Assembly (NCBI GenBank): GCA_018062515.1 | Contig: JAGOSC010000022.1 | Location: 1 to 40,048, forward strand | Reading direction: 5' to 3' | DNA length: 40,048 bases | From: Candidatus Omnitrophota bacterium | GTDB lineage: Bacteria; Omnitrophota; Gorgyraeia; Zapsychrales; Zapsychraceae | Shown: in pieces, positions 38,127 through 40,048 of the stretch | Position numbering within the stretch: the first letter of the stretch is position 1 | Layout of the letters: each line of letters begins with the position of its first letter | Notes under the pieces: generated by a model | Told to the model about the DNA's origin: nothing | Database searches by the model: none | The model's input: only the letters and a program-made list of their open reading frames with translations | Made by a program: the position numbers and the translations under genes

Positions 38127-40048
38127 TATTCGCTTTCGAACCATGATTTGACGACGATGTCATTGCTGTCTACAGATTCTCTGATCGCTTCGATTTTCGC
38201 GTCGATCTCAGCGAGTTTCTCAGATACGCCTTCATTCGTTCCGCCGACTAACTCTTTAACTTCGAGATTTAATCCGGCAGCGGCCGCGCTTTGATTGACC
38301 AATTGTCGCAAGGTATCAAGCATTTCCTCAGCATAATTTCCGGCCGTACCTGTATTCTCGACGAGACCGTCGACATTCAGGCTCAATTCTTCCAACATAT
38401 CTTTTAAGGCCGCGATTTCATCATCAAGTACCGGTGCTGGATCCGTTCCAATTTTATCTTTGATTTGCTGCGCGATGAATAACGCTGCTCCGGCGCTGCC
38501 TTTACCTTTATTGGCATTATCTTGAATATCATTCAATCGTCCGAATACTGTTTCTTCCGTTCTTTCGTTCGCGGCTAATCCGATCAAAGTCTCCACCTGA
38601 TTAATGTCTCCGAAAATTGTACCATTAGCGGTCGTATCCGTTACGCCTCCTAATGTAGACTGTATGGCGTTGACACCATCGACGATATCATCCAAATTCG
38701 CCGCGCCTAGAGCATCCACTGTGTCAAGCACCTCTTTGATTTTACCGAATAATGTCGGATCTGTTGCTAGATCTGAAGAATCACCCACTAATGTTTCCAA
38801 ATCATCGACGAGAGTGACGATTTGATTAACATTATCCACCAAAGTTTGAGCGTTATCGGCGAGAAACGCGATGGCATCCCAGTTTACGCCGGAGTTTGTC
38901 ATGAAGGCCAAATCACTCCAGTTGACACCTCTGGTACTTTGAACACCCATATCGTCCCAATTAATTCCTGTTCCGGACATAAACGCCATGTCGGCCCAAT
39001 TAATTTCACTATTCGACATCGTTGAGATATCATCCCAATTTATTCCGGATTCTGACATGGAGACGATATCATCCCAGTTAATTCCAGCAATACTCATACT
39101 CGCAATACTTCCCCAATTAATACCGGACGTGGACATGTCACCAATATCTGACCAATCAATACCACTCGACGCCATAACGGCTATTTCATCCCAGTTGATT
39201 GTGGAGTTAGCTAATTGACCAATATTCAACCAGTTGATTCCAGCGCCAGCCATGACGTCAATACCTTCCCAATTAACACCAGCTTCGCTTAATACACGCA
39301 TTTCATCCCAGTTGATACTGGCGACCGACATAGCTCCGACATCAAACCAGTTAATACCGGCTAAACTTAATTCTCCAATATCGGACCAATTGATTCCCGT
39401 ATCACTCAACACGTCAATATCTGACCAATTAACACCAGCGGCGGACATTTCACCTATATCAAACCAATTGATTCCGGCTATAGATAAGTTTTGAATACCT
39501 TCCCAATTAATTCCGGATTCACTTAACACATTGATACCTTCCCAATTAATTCCGGTATTAGCCATGACGCCTATATCGAACCAATTAATACCGGCGACGG
39601 AAAGCTCACCGATATCGGCCCAATTGATTCCAGATTCACTTAGAACATCAATACCTTCCCAATTGATTCCCGTCGAGGCCATGATACTAAGATCATCCCA
39701 ATTGATTCCGGCGCCACTTAAAGAACCTAGGTCATCCCAATTGATTCCGGATGAAGTAAGAACGGTTAGATCATCCCAATTAATTCCGGCACTAGCCAGT
39801 TCGCCAATATCAAACCAATTAATGCCAGCGACGGAAAGCTCACCGATATCGGCCCAATTGATTCCGGATTCGCTTAGGACATCGATACCATCCCAATTGA
39901 TTCCTGTAGAGGCCATAACGCTGATATCATCCCAGTTAATGCCAGCCAACGTCATTTGTCCAAGATCTTCCCAGTTGATGCCCGATTGACTCAACTCACC
40001 AAGATCATCCCAATTATTTCCAGTTTCAGACATGACGCTGATATCTTC
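38126..40048 (-). CDS. Large GINW-repeat protein with coiled-coil C-terminus (5' end outside window)
   Basis: The frame is open to the window edge; the last codons seen (EDISVM) continue the repeat, so the start lies further upstream. At least 640 residues are visible. The first part contains 30 tandem copies of a 13-residue unit, consensus GINWxDIxxLSxx, with an almost invariant Asn-Trp. The rest (about 235 residues) is rich in Leu, Val and Asp and predicted to form coiled coils, with recurring TLFGKI, TIFGDI and TVFGRL segments. There are no cysteines. The protein is acidic. No known family was recognised. It heads the array that includes the F-type ATPase and pseudopilus genes. Confidence 0.85.
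   Translation of the reverse strand, partial: EDISVMSETGNNWDDLGELSQSGINWEDLGQMTLAGINWDDISVMASTGINWDGIDVLSESGINWADIGELSVAGINWFDIGELASAGINWDDLTVLTSSGINWDDLGSLSGAGINWDDLSIMASTGINWEGIDVLSESGINWADIGELSVAGINWFDIGVMANTGINWEGINVLSESGINWEGIQNLSIAGINWFDIGEMSAAGVNWSDIDVLSDTGINWSDIGELSLAGINWFDVGAMSVASINWDEMRVLSEAGVNWEGIDVMAGAGINWLNIGQLANSTINWDEIAVMASSGIDWSDIGDMSTSGINWGSIASMSIAGINWDDIVSMSESGINWDDISTMSNSEINWADMAFMSGTGINWDDMGVQSTRGVNWSDLAFMTNSGVNWDAIAFLADNAQTLVDNVNQIVTLVDDLETLVGDSSDLATDPTLFGKIKEVLDTVDALGAANLDDIVDGVNAIQSTLGGVTDTTANGTIFGDINQVETLIGLAANERTEETVFGRLNDIQDNANKGKGSAGAALFIAQQIKDKIGTDPAPVLDDEIAALKDMLEELSLNVDGLVENTGTAGNYAEEMLDTLRQLVNQSAAAAGLNLEVKELVGGTNEGVSEKLAEIDAKIEAIRESVDSNDIVVKSWFESE
38851..40048 (-). 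repeat. Tandem 39-bp repeats encoding the 13-residue GINW unit
   Basis: About 30.7 imperfect 39-bp units, in phase with codons. A higher-order pattern is visible: the trio EGIDVLSES / ADIGELSVA / FDIG recurs several times, so blocks of three units (117 bp) have been copied within the array. Unit sequences have diverged mostly at the variable positions while Asn-Trp is retained, which indicates selection on the protein. Confidence 0.92.

Noticed and set aside
38822..39989. Several plus-strand open frames across the GINW repeat region
   Set aside because: They are the antisense reading of a codon-phased repeat; their repetitive PxSxQLIP pattern simply mirrors the minus-strand repeat.

Overview
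The window looks like a bacterial chromosome segment with roughly 40% GC and very tight gene packing, almost all on the minus strand. The gene mix points to an uncultured diderm bacterium: a PilZ-tailed GspE, a PilM-PilN fusion, an STT3-like glycosyltransferase, a PocR-AraC regulator and a rearranged F-type ATPase. Candidatus Omnitrophota or a related PVC-side lineage is my best guess. That is inference; there is no rRNA or marker gene here to settle it.

Region 1 (1-13.3 kb, minus) is an ion-homeostasis and osmoadaptation block. In transcription order it holds a 44-residue membrane peptide and a CPA2-type antiporter, then a TetR regulator with its own promoter and palindromic operator, then a seven-gene operon. 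The operon encodes a membrane-anchored HAMP-OtsA fusion (trehalose-6-phosphate synthase), an MscS channel, OtsB phosphatase, a GH15 trehalase/glucoamylase-like enzyme, a ClC-CBS chloride transporter, an SLC12-like cotransporter and a CPA1-type Na+/H+ antiporter (cut by the window start). Together they would make, dephosphorylate and possibly degrade trehalose while moving K+/Na+/Cl-/H+. Two copies of a conserved, covarying RNA element with alternative hairpins sit upstream of the antiporter unit and upstream of HAMP-OtsA, and look like paired attenuators or riboswitches.

Region 2 (13.1-13.9 kb) is a gene-poor scar with a small possible membrane ORF, a truncated RelE/ParE-type toxin remnant and a degenerate tRNA-Lys(CUU).

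Region 3 (13.9-21.5 kb) holds an FHA membrane protein coupled to a secreted HtrA-like protease, a secreted hypothetical protein ending in a strong terminator, and a secreted staphylococcal-nuclease-like protein lacking key catalytic residues. The only two plus-strand genes are also here: a PocR-AraC regulator and an STT3-like membrane glycosyltransferase.

Region 4 (21.5-40.0 kb, minus) is one tightly packed array of 18 genes. It begins with a large protein of 13-residue GINW repeats (its start lies beyond the window) and a signal-peptide/TM protein with an internally duplicated domain. Then comes an F-type ATPase-like set in the order alpha, epsilon, c, c-like, b-delta fusion, gamma, beta, with no subunit a. 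It continues with 2 bp spacing into a type II secretion/type IV pilus-like set: GspE-PilZ, GspF, a HExxH peptidase, pseudopilins G, I, J and K, PilM-PilN, PilO and a TPR protein. The reordered a-less rotary ATPase coupled to repeat proteins and a pseudopilus assembly system is the strongest candidate for an undescribed system.
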